From: Atriophallophorus winterbourni
Taxonomy: Eukaryota > Platyhelminthes > Trematoda > Plagiorchiida > Microphallidae
Length of the DNA stretch: 64,000 nt
Assembly (NCBI GenBank): GCA_013407085.1
Contig: JACCGJ010005106.1
Span: 116,662 to 180,661, forward strand
Direction of reading: 5' to 3'
Shown: positions 9,622 to 21,900 of the stretch, one piece after another
Layout of the letters: every line of letters begins with the position of its first letter
How positions within the stretch are numbered: the stretch's first letter is position 1
Translations under genes and position numbers: made by a program
Notes under the pieces: generated by a model
The model's input: the letters and a program-made list of their open reading frames with translations, nothing else
Told to the model about the DNA's origin: nothing
Database searches by the model: none

Positions 9622-11065
9622 GCGTTTCATCAGATCGGAGATTGAACATTTGTTGAAAGAAGGTATAATTGAGCCATCATCTTCACCCTGGCGGGCTCAG
9701 GTTTTAATTACTACCAGCGAACGTCACAAAAAGCGGTTAGTTATTTATTATAGCCAGACAATTAACAGGTTCACGCAACTTGATGCTTACCCTTTGCCAA
9801 GGATCGATCAACTAGTTGAAAATGTCGCTGTTTACAATGTTTTCAGTACTCTAGATCTGCGGAGCGCATATCACCAAATACCCCTACGTGACGGGGATAA
9901 ACCATTCACCGCATTCGAAGCTGCCGGCAAACTCTACCAATTCCGTCGAATTCCATTTGGTGTGACCAACGGAGTCGCGTGTTTCCAGCGGATCATCGAT
10001 GAACTAATAATCAAAGAAAAACTATCTGGCACGTTCGCGTACATTGACAATGTCGTCATCTGTGGTCGAGATAAAGCCGATCACGACAGAAACCTATCCA
10101 ACTTTTTAAAAACTGCAGAAATGTACGGACTAACGTTCAATGATACGAAGAGTATAATTGCCGTGAGTTCTATCAAAATACTCGGTTACGAGGTGTCCAA
10201 AGGTATCATCAAACCTGACCAAGACCGCCTGGCCCCTCTAAGAGAATTACCACCACCAGTCGATCTTAAATCTCAACAACGAGCAGTTGGCATGTTTGCC
10301 TATTACTCCCATTGGATACCCAGCTTTTCAGACACTATATATCCACTTATCCATAACATAGTTTTCCCCCTTCCTGAATCTGCGCTTACTGCTTTCAAAC
10401 AGTTAAAAAGCCGTCTCAAGGATGCCTTGCTAATCATAATCGATCATGCGGTTCCATTGACAGTAGAAACTGATGCATCTGACGTCGCGATCGCCGCAAC
10501 GCTTAATTAGAGTGGTAGACCAGTAGCTTTCTTCTCACGAACGTTGAATCACAGTGAGCAACACCACTCGGCTATCGAAAAAGAGGCGTGTGCAATCGTT
10601 GAAGCTGTCAGGAAATGGAGGCATTATCTTATAAACCACCCATTCAGACTAGTGACATACCAGCGTTCCGTCTCTTTTATGTATGACAATAGACAGCGTG
10701 GTAAAATTAAAAACGACAAGATTCAACGTTTGCGTTTAGAGCTGTCACAATACCAATATGATGTGGTTTACCGACCAGGCCGGCAGAATCAAGCAGCGGA
10801 TGCACTTTCACGTGCCGTATGTGGTTTTGTGGAACCATTAATAAAACTGCGTCAGCTACATGATAACTTATGCCACCCTGGCGTCACCCGCTTCATGCAC
10901 TTCATTCGAGCGCGAAACTTGCCTTACTCCTTGGATGAGGTCCGTAAAATGACTGCTGATTGTTCTGTCTGTTGTGAAATAAAGCCACAATACTTCAAAC
11001 CGACAGGCGCTCACTTGATAAAGGCTACCCAGCCTTTCGAAAGACTCAGTCTTGATTTTAAATGA
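9539..11065 (+). pseudogene. gypsy reverse transcriptase, RNase H and integrase zinc domain (two stops)
   Basis: The reverse transcriptase has GIIEPSSSPWRAQVL, RLVIYYSQTINRFTQLDAYP (Asp of DYS replaced by Tyr), FSTLDLRSAYHQIP, FRRIPFGVTNGVACFQ and AYIDNVVICG. RNase H begins VETDASDVAIAATLN and is cut by TAG at 10508-10510, then continues in the same frame with PVAFFSRTL and IEKEACAIVEAVRKWRHYL. YRPGRQNQAADALSR and the integrase HHCC segment (LCHPGVTRFMHF .. CSVCCEIK) follow. The frame is interrupted by TGA at 11063 right after SLDFK. Confidence 0.86.
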
Positions 11066-11926
11066 CCACTACCATCAACAAGCCGGAACCGCTACTTGCT
11101 AGCAATCATCGATGAATATTCCCGCTTCCCGTTCGCTTTTCCTTGCCCTGACATGACATCACAAACTATCATCAATTGCCTTCTGGTAGTTTTCACAACA
11201 TTTGTCACGCCGGGTTTTATACACTCTGATCGCGGTTCCTCTTTCATGTCTAAAGAACTAAGACAATTCCTTCACAACAATGGCATCGCTACTAGCCGTA
11301 CAACGCCATATAATCCACAGTGCAACGGTCAAGTGGAACGGCTCAATGGCACTTTATGGAAGTCGATTCTACTCACTCTGAAATCCCGTGGTCTCCTTAC
11401 TGGCCAATGGGAGACGGTCCTTCTAGATGCATTGCACTCAATTCGGTCGCTACTGTGCACCGCGACAAACGCCACACCACATGAACGCCTATTCGCATAC
11501 AATCGTCGGTCAGCGACTGGTACTACCCTTCCTACGTGGCTAACTACACCCCGTATTGTGTTGCTCAAGAAACAGTCCCGTGATTCCAAATACCATACTT
11601 GTGTTGATGCAGTTGAATTGTTAGAATGCAACCCGCAGTATGCACACGTCCGTTTAGCTGATGGTCGAGAAGATACAGTTTCAATCCGTCATCTAGCTCC
11701 AAAAGGTAACGATTGTCTGCAGGCCGCTCGCCCTACTACTCTTGAGCAACACACTCCTGTTAATCCTGACCAACATTCTGAAACTCCTGAATTCGGTGGT
11801 GATGATTGCGCAAAGTCCCTCGCTCCTCGTTTAACTCAACCTGATGCAACTGAATCGAAACTCGAGGATCATATACAGGAACAACAAAGAGTTCATTCTT
11901 ACAATTTACGCAACAGACAAGCATGA
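11066..11926 (+). pseudogene. gypsy integrase core and C-terminal tail
   Basis: Continues the previous frame past the TGA at 11063. It contains AIIDEYSRFPFAFPCPDMTS, IHSDRGSSFMSKELRQFL (catalytic Asp) and NGQVERLNGTLW (catalytic Glu). A tail of low complexity follows and ends HSYNLRNRQA at 11926. The tail is acidic/polar and resembles the post-integrase extensions common in gypsy elements. The minus-strand sibling at 5153 stops short of this tail. Confidence 0.84.
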
Positions 11927-11944
11927 TATTGCACATTTTCGACT

Positions 11945-12785
11945 ACAGACTGTTTAACCTATTTGGATAGTTGCGTTACTAGCAACGCTTGTTTAAATGA
12001 GGAGATCTAAGCTCGCATTTCATGTGCTACGGTAGCTTTCTGTAAATTAGATCATCTGTGGCGTCAAACATGTTTGTCTCTAAAGCTCAAGGATAAAGTC
12101 TATAAAGCTACATTCCGCGCAGTTTTACTATACGGATGTCAAACATGGACTCTGATAGAGGATACGTAATTCAACTATCCGTAATAGAATCTTTGGTGGC
12201 GACGTAGATATCGAAAAACAAGTTAACGTGCATAAACTTCGCTGGTTAGCCCACGTATTGCGAATGGGAAATCATCATTTTCCTAACGCAGTTATGTTGA
12301 CCACCACCAACTCGGAATAACGTCATTGTTCAAGCAGATGAAGGCTTCAACTTTTAAACTAGCTGCGGTTGGTGCGATCCGTCTTCCCGGTTGAGGTACA
12401 AAAGATGAGAATTCGCAGTGGCTTCTTACCCTTAGTGTTATGTGCAAAAATCGTGTACAGTGGCGGTCTTGTTGTAGACATTTTCTTGAAGCGTGTCAAG
12501 TGAATTTGCGACGAAAGCTTTTTTGGATGCGTGTGAGTGAAAGCGAAAGGAAGCTGTTATGCTGATGTCTCTACACGTTCACAACACTTGCTTTAATGCA
12601 TGTTTGATTCGAGGTGTAGGCATCTCACCCCAGTGTGCCTGTGTCTAATCTACTAATTGTTCAGTTGCTTTTTATGTCCCCTCTTCCCCATATCTTATTA
12701 GAATTTTTATTACGTCATTGTTTTATGACAGTTAAGCATCTGGTACTTGTTACCAGTATAATGCTGTGAATGATAATGATGATGG
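11945..12785 (+). mobile_element. RTE-type LINE (family A) 3' fragment
   Basis: Nucleotide-level repeat of the inverse of 29843-31350 (for example CTGATAGAGGATACGTAATT, and the 3' UTR with GATTCGAGGTGTAGGCATCT). The encoded RT C-terminal region is scrambled by stops. It ends with GATAATGATGATGG at 12770-12785, the same type of tail as the copy at 7510. Confidence 0.8.
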
Positions 12786-12995
12786 TGCTACCCAAGGTTC
12801 TATCACGTATGATTCCGTTGCGTATTAAATGATGGCATCGAACACCATCGGTGATGCAAAGACATCGATTGTGGACTAATTGCGTGTGTTTTACTTCTTT
12901 AGCGAGTTTCCATTTTTCACATCCATACAGGACCGGGCGAATAGTTGCTTCATAAATTCTACACATGAGTTTTAGAGACTTGCCTCTTCAACGCC
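12785..12995 (-). mobile_element. RTE-type LINE fragment (C-terminal RT region)
   Basis: The minus-strand frame reads MCRIYEATIRPVLYGCEKWK and VKHTQLVHNRCLCITDG, matching the conserved YGCETW / HRCLRRI region of RTE-type ORF2 proteins. Only about 65 codons remain. A short CATA tandem repeat (12997-13016) adjoins it. Confidence 0.6.
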
Positions 12996-13019
12996 ATACA
13001 TACATACATACATACATGC

Positions 13020-13200
13020 ACACATATAAGCAGGCGTTACTAGTAATGCAACTATCCGCATTGCCAAAACAGTCCAGGCTTCCAAATCTCTCATTTTGAA
13101 GGTTTAGCTCAGTGTCTGTCGGATCTAATACTGTGACAAGACTTTTCACTGGCAAATTGTAAATCGCATTCCAATTGATGACACAATATAATTTATTCGG
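13020..13200 (-). mobile_element. RTE family A internal fragment
   Basis: The segment GCGTTACTAGTAATGCAACT and the following 120 bp resemble 31205-31330, which is the minus-strand RTE family A coding region. No open frame survives. Confidence 0.55.
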
Positions 13201-13290
13201 TCCAAAGTAGCCTGAACTTTCGCATAGAAATCGAATCGTACACCATCCGCATTGTAATATGGAAAGTATTTTATAACAACTTACCTGAAT

Positions 13291-13533
13291 GCACGGATGT
13301 GCAATTGTGCAGTACTTTGTGGTGTGCGGCTAACACCGTGCTAAATTGATTGGCCAGAGGTAGTGAGCTGCATGGTAAAACACACTGGATTCTCACTACC
13401 ATTTCCTGTTCTTTTCTCTTCCTCATATCTGTCTATGTCTGGGCAACCTGACAGTATCCTGGCCCGAGTGCAGTATCTGACTGTGCGGCACTTTGCCTTG
13501 ATCAGGCTGATGCTTTCATACCATATCATGCCA
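13291..13533 (+). mobile_element. SINE-like element, copy 1
   Basis: Full-length copy of the ~240-bp family described at 47125. It starts GCACGGATGTGC and ends in CATACCATATCATGCC. It sits tail to tail with a minus-strand partial copy at 13577. Confidence 0.8.
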
Positions 13534-13576
13534 TAGTGTAAACCATGAGAAATTGGAAGTCCTTATTCAGGATTAT

Positions 13577-13698
13577 ATATGAAAGCGTAAACCTGATTCA
13601 GACATAGTGCCCCACATTCATAGAGTGGACGTGGGCTAAGCTACTATCAGGTTATACAGGCCCAGACAGATTTGAGAAAGAAGATAGAAATGGAAACT
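13577..13698 (-). mobile_element. SINE-like element, partial copy
   Basis: Tail half only (TATGAAAGCGTAAACCTGAT to AGATAGAAATGGAAACT), diverged. It is joined abruptly to an oppositely oriented tail fragment at 13699. Confidence 0.7.
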
Positions 13699-13760
13699 CA
13701 GTCTCTGACTGTGCGGCACTTTGCCTGGATCAGGCTTGTGCTTTCATACCATACCATACC
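13699..13760 (+). mobile_element. SINE-like element, tail fragment
   Basis: Reads CAGTCTCTGACTGTGCGGCA and ends in CATACCATACCATACC. Only the last ~60 bp are present, fused to the previous inverted fragment. Confidence 0.7.
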
Positions 13761-13784
13761 TGAATGTCAGGTGTCAGTAATTCT

Positions 13785-13975
13785 GCAATGCGTGCAACCG
13801 TTATTGCCTCAATTGCAAAATTTAAAAAAAAACAGGGACTGGACACCCTTTTCGGATTCCAATAATTCTAGAAAAATTGGCTGACAGGATATTGCACACT
13901 GATGCGCCCAAAACTATAACAATAAAGTTCCCGAAATATGTGCATCTAAATTACCTGCGGACAGACATCGTTAAA
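13785..13975 (-). mobile_element. RTE family A RT fragment
   Basis: Resembles 40555-40690 (GACACCC-TT-CGGA and ATGCGCCCAAAACTATA), the RT region before the YADD box on the minus strand. No ORF remains. Confidence 0.5.
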
Positions 13976-14021
13976 TGCAGAATCTGTATATAATTATGTA
14001 TGTTTATATGTATGTATGCAT

Positions 14022-14244
14022 GTATGAAAGCACAAGCCTGATCCAGGCAAATGGTCGCACAGTCATAGAATGCACCTGGGCAAAGATATTGTCAGGTTGC
14101 CCAAACCTAGACAGATCTGAGAATGGATATTAGCATTTGCAGCGAAACTCCAGCGAGTTTTTGCATGCAGCTCACTGTCGGTGGCAAATCAATTTATCGC
14201 GGTGTTAGCTGCATAGCACCAAAGTGCTGCACGATTGCCCATCC
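14022..14244 (-). mobile_element. SINE-like element, copy
   Basis: Near full length (GTATGAAAGCACAAGCCTGA to GCACGATTGCCCATCC), diverged, preceded on the left by ATGT/GTAT repeats. It lies directly against a + strand RTE fragment. Confidence 0.75.
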
Positions 14245-14249
14245 ATCAA

Positions 14250-15230
14250 AACCTCGGGTAAGTTTCGGGCATACGGACAATTGTCGTCTTCGTTCAACAT
14301 GCAGCGGGGTGCTGCTGGGCTGCCCTATCTCACCGTTCCTTTTTAACTTCGCGATCGAAAGCTTAGCTGGTCTGGTGGGCGCAGGTTTTGACCTTTTGCC
14401 GAACGAGAGAGAGACCAATCTAGAGTATGCGGATAACATCGAACTTCTGGGAGTTGACCCTCACAATGCAACAAGCACTGGACCGCCTGGCACTTGAAGC
14501 TTCAAGATATGGCATGCCCTTTGTTCCTATCAAGTTTAAAACATTTACCCAGGACTGGGGATACTCTTCCAAATCTAACTGTTGTGTTGTCAATTTTGAA
14601 TTGATCGACAGCTTTGTTTACCTCATCAGTTGTATCTCTGCTAGCTATTATATCGAGGACGAGATCTCCCAACGTGTATGCGAAGTGGGTTTAGAGTTTG
14701 CTAACTTTCGCCATTTGTGGCTTTGACGTAATATTTCACTCCATACTAAAGGTTGAGTGTACAACTCAGTGGTGCGTGCTACTCTACTTTATTGCAGCGA
14801 AACCTTGTCTATCCGAGCGTAAGATGTCCGTCGGCTTTCTGTTTTTGACACCCGTTGCCTGCGTAGGATTGCTCGCATTCGATAGCAGCATCGCGTTACA
14901 AATATAGATGTCTGCAACTTGGTGTTTAGGCCAATGAGGTCATACACTGAGAGAAGTGCCGATGCTTTCTCGTTTGCGAAGGTTGATACATGTATTTAGT
15001 ATGTCTCATCACCGTTTACCATACCGCACCTTATTCGCAGAGTCGGGGAGAAACAATCGGGTGGCCAGTCCATGATATAGTGCGTTGGGATGAAGAAACT
15101 CACCGTAGCGCTATGCTCAGTAGGGCGTATTCGTTTGCCTGGGTGGGGTCCGAAAGTTCCACCTAACAGTTGGCTGGAAACCTTACAAGATATGTCTACA
15201 AACCGAAGTCAGTGGCACCAGCTTATTTTA
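14250..15230 (+). mobile_element. RTE-type LINE, RT to 3' end, decayed
   Basis: Reads across frames: GVLLGCPISPFLFNFAIESL, LEYADNIELLG (second catalytic Asp changed to Asn), LDRLALEASRYGMPF, EDEISQRV, then LSVFDTRCLRRIARIR near 14840 and WHQLI near 15225. It contains several frameshifts and stops (14495, 14724, 14907). It ends before the AT-rich stretch preceding the ASPM gene. Confidence 0.78.
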
Positions 15231-15634
15231 TTATATGTTTCATAATTTTTTCATTCGGTATTATTATATATTTTATGAAAAAACATGAAAAAACAAACAA
15301 AAAAATCACCAAAACGCACGCAGTGAAAATCCAAAAACTAGCTGCTTTTTGTGGATAAGCTTTTGCATATTCGCTTGCCCGTTTTCCTTCTTTCACGCGC
15401 TTGCTTATCTGCTTTTCCTACTTCCTGTTCCTTAGCCACTTTGTCTGGCTTCCGACTTGTACTTCATGATGATGATGGCACGGATCAGTTTCCCATATTG
15501 CTGCTGATGACACAACCGGCATTGCTGTTGCCGTGCTCATGACAACGTTACTTTCGATTGTATTCTGTTTGCAATAATTGATTTAATGTTATTCTCATTT
15601 TTGCATTTGCTTTAGGTGCGAACTCCTGCTACCC
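15231..15634 (+). other. Upstream region / probable 5' UTR of ASPM
   Basis: AT-rich sequence without a recognisable gene. TTTTTGCATTTGCTTTAG at 15598-15615 looks like a splice acceptor 19 nt before the ASPM ATG, so an upstream non-coding or short coding exon may exist. The ATG frame stays open to that acceptor. No core promoter was identified. Confidence 0.4.
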
Positions 15635-15925
15635 ATGGATCATAATCGAACGCGAAGGTCATGGTTTTGTTCAAGTCCAACCGTAGTGCAGTTGACAGCC
15701 GTGAAAGGCGTTTCCGTTTTAGATGATGGACTTCGTCCTTGCATCGAAGATACACATCTTACTAGAAATGAAAATGTTAAGCCTATTATCGTCAAGGCCT
15801 CCGATACCTTACTACTTACCACTTTTTCTCGCCGAGCCTTAATTGATTTTGAAACGGTGAATTTCTCTAACCGTCCATTTTCACGCTATTTACTTTTGGA
15901 AAATCCGCATCAACACGATCAGCAC
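15635..15925 (+). CDS. ASPM: ASPM exon 1: start and first half of ASH domain
   Basis: ATG at 15635, ending CAC|GTACGT, phase 0. Residues 1-97. LLTTFSRRALIDFETVNFSN and RYLLLENP match the ASH (ASPM-SPD2-Hydin) pattern of N-terminal ASPM, where the protein is anchored at spindle poles. The N-terminus could extend upstream if an earlier exon exists. Confidence 0.82.
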
Positions 15926-18900
15926 GTACGTTTTATCAATTGAATCCACCCTTTCTCTTTCTGCAACAACCATATTTAAGGCTTTGGAGTGTAACTGCTT
16001 TCTGGCAAGAGTGCGAAAATGTGTGTCTGTTGTCTTAAAACCATTTTGGGGAAGATGGCGAATAAAGTCCATCAATTAAGTAAACTAATTCCAAACCTTC
16101 GCTTCCTTTCGGGAAATCGGAACATGTAAATGGCCACATCGGAAAACCTTTTGCCATGTAGGTTACACCTATGGTTGGAAAGGCCACAGTGATGTTGGGA
16201 ACATCACTTGTATTTCATATTAAAGACTTAATAATATCCTCTAATATGTTGAACCTTAGTAAGTCCAATTAAATGGTAGTAGTACAATAGCATTGTTGAA
16301 TGAGACGAAGTGTTGTGATGCTCGAAGCAACAGAGTTGTTGCGCGGACTTCAGTACGCGTATGTCCAAAGTTGTTTGATTTTATTGCATTATCGACTCCT
16401 TATCTGGTCGCACGGATGTACAATCGTGCAGTACTTTGTGCTGTGCGGCTAGCACCGTGCTAAATTGATCGGCCAGAGGTAGTGAGCTGCATGGCGAAAC
16501 AGGCTGGAGTCTCACTACCATTTCCTGTTCTTTTTTCTTCCTCATATCTGTCTAGGCATGGGCAACCTGACAGTATCTTAGCCCACGTGCAGTCCTTGGC
16601 TGTGCGGCACTTTGCCTGGATCAGGCTTGTGATTTCATACATACACACACACTATAATTTATTGTATGGTTTTTTGTATGTTTTCCTTCTAAGAAGGTTA
16701 CACATTTTTACCGATTAACTAATGGCTCTGGCGCTAATGTCTGCTAGATCCACTATCCAAGCAAGCAACAAAGGGTATTACTTAAACGTAATCAAAATCA
16801 GGGTCATCTTTTGTATATTTGTAGTTCGGTCTGTCTAGTTTTGTTTTAATTGTTATATATATTATGGTGTTGAATGACGGTGACGTATGACATAGCCCGT
16901 CCTATCGTGTGACCACGTAAGTTCTTCAGGCTTGGAAATTACTTTCAAAGGATTTCATTGCGAAATAATCTTTTCTATTGGGCATACCTGTCAACCAAGT
17001 CAATGGCGGCTCAGATATCCTGGATCGAATCGAATTATCCTGGATTCACCAATGCGAATTAAGCGTGACCCACCGATCTTTTGAAAGGCAATCAATAAAA
17101 AGGTGCGGAATCAGGCTCTTACTCCACGTGGAAATAAATCGTATGTGTCTAGTTTTGCACACTTTAATTTAGACTTGCCTAATGGGGACATGAACCCGAA
17201 GATCGTTGGTAGTCGACACATATCTAAGAGCAGCTGGCCTTGGCACAATGTGTCCAGCATCGATAGTCAGAATTGCTTCGGGAACACAATACAAAGCTTC
17301 ACATGCAATATTTCGTTGAACAATTTCGTCGACAGGCAAATCTTTATCCTTTTATCTGCTTTTGATTTATGTTTACTTTTTACTCAATTCTACAAACAGG
17401 TCCGTATACAGCGTGGATTACCCAAAGAAGAGTTCGTGGTTGATTGGATTCGTTCCGCGGACAGTTACGAGACACAATCTTCTACGGAACCGACTACTGT
17501 CCGGGCTGGTGGTGGTCGTTGTCTTCTGCGTATCACCTGGAATCCCATTGGACGTCAACTAAAAGATGTCTTATCCTGCACATCCGAAGACCGTACTTTT
17601 CATCACGTTCTACAATTTCTCGTCAATGATTCTTTTCCATTGCAAACTACAGTCGTTGGACGTGTTCACTATGAATCCGATAAATTTGATCAGGTAGCCA
17701 CTGTATGTGTATGTTTGAATACTTGCTATTAGAAGGATTACGAAACTTTAAATGACACATTCTTGTAAACGATAAATTATTAAAAGCGCACTAATTAAGC
17801 TCTCAGACGATTAAACTAAGAGTGCTGCGACGTTTTAATTCTCACCCAGCCACTAACTCTTGCTGCATGGTAAGAGAATGGAGCACGTTTGATAAAATAT
17901 ATTCAAATATCCAACATGCGATTTTTCTCGTTACTAAGTTCATATCGGTCATAGGCATCGTGTGTTATTACATGCTTTTCCTTTCACAGTACTTTTCAAG
18001 AACGCATTGTTCATTATTTTTGACATGGCGGCTTTGCTTTGGGAGCGTAACGGTTGGTTCCACTTGTCGAATGCAAACCGCCCCAAATTGGTAGTGGTCT
18101 GTAATAACAAACTTACTAATGTTCGTCGTGACTTCATGCGAGTGAAATGTGTTGTTTTGTGCCAACGTTTCGCAACAATCGGTTCAACTTTTAGGCTTTG
18201 TCGTTGTTTTCTCAGGTGTTCCTTGTCATGTGGGGGTTTACTGACACTTAATCGTCAGTCACTTAATACCCAGTTTGATAACTTCTGAAGAATGCAGAAT
18301 TTATTTAGCAGGAGAGATGTGCAATTGATTTTCAGAACGTCAATCTTTTGGTAGTTGAGTATCGCTGAATTGCTCGAGATGTCATGCCATGCAACGAAAA
18401 ATACGTGAACTAGGAATGAAAGCAGATTACGAGGCAGACGATGATTTACGCCTCATGATTGTGCCGTTGAATGATGTAGTCGACATAATTGAGATTTTAA
18501 CCGAATCTATGCCTCAAATTGAGAGGATGAATGAAATGTTATCTTTTTTGAACATATCTTTGTTCGAGGTCGACGAATTAGAGGTAGAAGAGAAAACTTT
18601 GCACCAGCAAATGGCCTCAGATCTTCAAGCAAGTGCTGGGGTTCATATCAAACAGAAGAATAAGTATGCTGAGATATGCGCCAGGACATCTCGAGCAATT
18701 CAGCGATACTCAACTACGGAAAGATTGACGTTATCGAACTGGGGATGAAGTTACTTGAGCGTTAAATGTCTGGGGATTACGTGTCTGACGATTTAGTGAC
18801 CGAACACCGCATGCGGGACCTTTTCACATCGCCAATGATTACAGCACTATGAAACCGAACTCGGTGTGTGTGTGTGGGGGGGAGGCATGCAATTTTGGAT

Positions 18901-21900
18901 ACTTGTGTGCTCCTTCTTTTTCTCTAGTGTCTGTACTTTGTTTATTTTGATAGCCAGACGCCTTACTTTTAAACTTTTTTAAAACGCTATTTGTACACTG
19001 CGCTTTCTACTTCCTCACAGAATCTCTGTCGTTTTCAATTTCCCACCCCTCGCACCACTACTGCCAGGCGGTCGATAAGTTATGATCGAGTTTTTGCCCG
19101 ATCGTTATTGCGTAGCGAAGCGCGGAGGGATACAATTGTGGAGCAAACTACCGTGATTCGCCGACAACCACTTCGTGGCATGGATCTGAATCCAAAAACA
19201 GCTCACGAAAAACCTGACGCTCAAATCGGTTAGTTTTTTATATTTTGTCATCAAACGAGAAAATGTCGATGTAAGATTTCACAGCGATGCACTCTCTCTA
19301 AGTGTCTGTAAAGACGTAAATCTCACCACTTTGTTTGTTTGTGGGTCATCTTAGTGGTAAATATTTTTACTCTTTCAAGTTTTACACCATTTGTCTACAA
19401 TGTGTTGACATTTAACGAGGCCAGCACTCATTTATCAATAAAAGGCTGCTGGTGCGGAGCAAAGGAATTATTTCAATTCTTCGTAACGCATCACGTATCT
19501 TTTGATTCCGTTATAAATTACGAACCGGTAAGGGAAACTTATGGAAGAGAGAACCACGGTGTTTTGTTGTATGTCACTATGTTGTCTAACAGGTAAAGGT
19601 CGATTTCTAGACAATTGCTGAGTAAGTTTGGTGTAATCAATCATGCATATGACCGAACAATTAATCTATGCTCCTGGCGGTACACATGCCGTCAGCGATA
19701 CATCTTACCTGTTTCGCACGAACCACTTAATGTTTTAGTACTTGAGACTTTTAACCACATTTTAGATCAGTGGTTTTCATTCACCTAAACAAATAGATAT
19801 TCTTCATCGAGCCCAACACTGGGCTGACTCGATGCGCCACTTCTTCTACGCTCCCAGATAGCGCACGTTTCAACCAATCCTCCTAACCCCTGCCTTAACA
19901 CCTCTAGTACGGGGTCACAATTACTCCATAAATTCGGGGAATTCTTCAATTACCAGGATTATCAGCTCCGAAAATAGTTCCGGTTCATTTTGAATGTATA
20001 TGGCTTTGCGGCCATGGGGTAGCGCAGTACTTGCACCGTGTTGCATCCTCGCCATTTAGATCGGTTTAGCCACGCCGAAAGGGCGTTCTACTATCAGTTA
20101 ACCTTACACTATATAGCAATGATTTTTATTCGGTGAAATGTGTCTCTATCGTTTGCGTTACATTAATCCATGACTGGAAACGGGATGACTCTTGACTTAA
20201 GAAGCCTGCCGACTTATGGCTTTACGCGCCGACGTTCTTCTTGCAATGGGGCTACTCATAAGTACGGCATTCTTCGAAATATTCATGGTGTAAGTCACGT
20301 CTTTCTTAGTATAAACACCTGGCGCTGGTCAGCGGTATATAGGTCTAATGGGTGACGATCGAGCCCACAACGTTCAGTTTGTTCTTCCTATGCCATCACT
20401 TCATAATTTCTAATGGATCTCTTTATGTATTAGCACATTTGATTATTGTTGTATTGTGGTGATGTATCCCGGAAAATCAAACGTTAAAACTCACAATTCA
20501 AACGGAGGTAGTCGACACTGTAAGGCCTATTTTTCTTTCGTAGGTGTGTTTAATTTTGGTTGGTTACTTGGCACGATATTTTATTTTCGACGTGTGTTCG
20601 TTTGTGGTTGATGACGAGAATTTAATCCAGCATCCCTTCCTAGTCTAGCTAGTTTTTCTAGCGCACGAATATGCTATTGTTCCGCACTTCTGTATTACGC
20701 AGATAACATCGTAATTTATTGATTCGCTAACGGTACTGAACTGCATGCGCAAACACGCTGGTGTTTATCTGCAATTTTTTACTTTATTTATATTTGTCCA
20801 TGCCTGGCTACCTGACAGTATTTCAGCCTACTGACATCGTGGCACTCTGCCTGTATCTAGGTTTCGATTTCATGCATCACACGTCCAGCTATTTTTTAAA
20901 TTTGTTAGTTCATCTACATTTTTAATTTAATTATTCATTGGGGTATTATGTAGGAATAACCGTGCAACATTGAGGATACTCCTACTTAACACAATGTTTT
21001 TTCTGGTTCTGTGTTGGATCACAATTACTGGTGATACGATTCATACCATTTGAAAATTTCTCTTCAGAGTCTGTACCTCATGTGCGCTCTTCCATAGCTG
21101 CTCCTGTTTCCATACCCGATTGGGCCTCCCGGTTCGTCAACTTCAAGCCACCCCCTTCTCCGGTTTCTTATTCGCCCCGTCGCGCGTCCTCGTGTTCGCG
21201 TACGATGCTGAATTCAAGCATCTCAAATCCAGTTGACTTTTCTCCCACGAAGCCTACTACACCGATAATAAATGGCACTTCGGCTAGCTTTGTTTCTCCG
21301 TCGTTAGTACGCCCATCACATCTGAAAGGAAGTAAGTCTTTGCATTTTTTCTCTCGTCTCATTTCATTGACACACAAGTCACACTCACGCTTATTTTGAC
21401 GCAACGTTTTTGAGAAATCGATACTGAATAGCAGAGAATCACTCGTGCGCGTACTAATTGTATTTTAGATTATTCAACCTTAATGTTTATCAGTGCTAGA
21501 ATATTCTACCAGGTGCCTGAATTCGGATTACATCAACATCCACAGTGTCATTACACAGTAGTAATAGCTGAGTCTACGCCTGGGCAACCTGATAGTATCT
21601 TAGCCCACGTGCAGTCTCTGACTGTGCGGCACTTTGCCTCGATCCAGACTTGTGCTTTCATACCATACTATAGTAATAGCTCTACCTCATCGTAAAAGTT
21701 TGTTCATACAGATGGCTTGTTAAAGGTAAACATAACGCAAACCTCGAAAAAAACACGGTGCACAGATGGTATGGTATGATGTGGTATGAAAGCACAAGCC
21801 TGATCCAGGCAAAGTGTCGCACAGTCAGACTGCACGTGGGCTAAGATACTGTCAGGTTGCCCAGGCCTAGACAGATATGAGGAAGAAAAAAGAAAGAATA

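Larger units (their letters stand above)
8265..11930 (+). mobile_element. Ty3/gypsy retrotransposon copy, gag-pol nearly complete but broken
   Basis: The order is gag, zinc knuckles, protease, RT, RNase H, integrase, in the orientation opposite to the copy on its left. A leader with AATAAAGCC precedes the gag ATG at 8390. Breaks include a TGA at 8564, a frameshift near 8810, a frameshift near 9600, a TAG at 10508 and a TGA at 11063. Neither LTR can be identified by eye, and no tRNA-type primer-binding site is obvious. The reverse transcriptase active site is YIDN, not YIDD, as in the left copy (YVDN). Confidence 0.88.
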
